The notes under the pieces are model-generated. The model had not been told where the DNA came from and did not search any database. It saw only the letters and a program-made list of their open reading frames with translations. From NCBI GenBank assembly GCA_015522765.1, contig WALR01000040.1:1-5575 (forward strand): a stretch of 5,575 nt of DNA, in the 5' to 3' direction. A program made the translations under genes and the position numbers. Positions 5,485-5,575 of this stretch are shown piece after piece; the stretch's first letter is position 1; every line of letters begins with the position of its first letter. Source of the stretch: Candidatus Woesearchaeota archaeon (GTDB lineage: Archaea; Nanobdellota; Nanobdellia; Woesearchaeales; WALR01).

Positions 5485-5575
5485 CTACTTTGCCTTGAGC
5501 TTTACGGGCTTCATCTCTTTCCATGCAAGGTCGAACAGCTCCTGGAGCGCAGTTGCGAAGAATGGAGTATTAACC
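5485..5575 (-). CDS. C-terminal end of a protein, possibly a TrmB-like transcription regulator (partial)
   Basis: The minus strand is open from the window edge to TAG at 5487-5485 and gives 29 residues, with the segment TPFFATALQELFDLAW and the end KPVKLKAK. The frame is supported by its openness and by the T-rich terminator that follows the stop at once. A final helix of the form LxELFxxxWKxxKPV resembles the C-terminus of archaeal TrmB-type winged-helix regulators as I remember them, but 29 residues cannot settle the family. It runs in the same direction as mgtE, 47 bases upstream, with its own terminator, so the two seem to be separate units. Confidence 0.6.
   Translation of the reverse strand, partial: VNTPFFATALQELFDLAWKEMKPVKLKAK

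Overview
This window looks archaeal. Three upstream regions carry TATA-like boxes placed as archaeal TFB/TBP promoters would be, and two of these boxes sit about 26 bases before an ATG that has no Shine-Dalgarno sequence, as in leaderless archaeal transcripts. Candidate terminators are T-runs without stem-loops. Arginine is written almost entirely with AGG/AGA, and coding strands are purine-rich, so the plus strand turns from purine-rich to pyrimidine-rich near 4170 where the gene direction flips. The gene set (bacterial-type CoaD and CoaE, ScpB, MgtE, a regulator-like fragment) and the very tight packing suggest a small-genome lineage such as DPANN (Woesearchaeota/Pacearchaeota-like), but the lineage is inferred and not proven.

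Left part (1-1148, plus strand): the C-terminus of an unidentified protein, then coaE (dephospho-CoA kinase) one base downstream, then coaD (phosphopantetheine adenylyltransferase) overlapping coaE by 32 bases. Together coaD and coaE would carry out the last two steps of coenzyme A synthesis. A T-run at 1176-1181 probably ends this operon.

Middle (1149-3272, plus strand): a 411-residue secreted, C-terminally anchored, very basic surface protein of unknown function with a likely leaderless start. It is followed by a strong BRE/TATA promoter driving a 222-residue protein (basic/charged N-terminus, alpha/beta domain, coiled coil, winged helix) and then scpB, 5 bases later. The 222-residue protein occupies the place where scpA usually stands.

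Right part (4076-5575, minus strand): mgtE (Mg2+ channel/transporter) converges on scpB. The two coding regions overlap tail to tail by 96 bases in exact codon register, so the acidic ScpB tail is the codon-by-codon complement of the last MgtE membrane helix, including its pore aspartate. Upstream of mgtE is the end of another minus-strand gene, perhaps a TrmB-like regulator. Only 47 bases separate them, holding a T-rich terminator and the mgtE TATA box.

No tRNA, rRNA, CRISPR array, insertion sequence or long repeat was seen. The points most worth a second look are the codon-aligned scpB/mgtE overlap and the uncharacterised ScpB neighbour.
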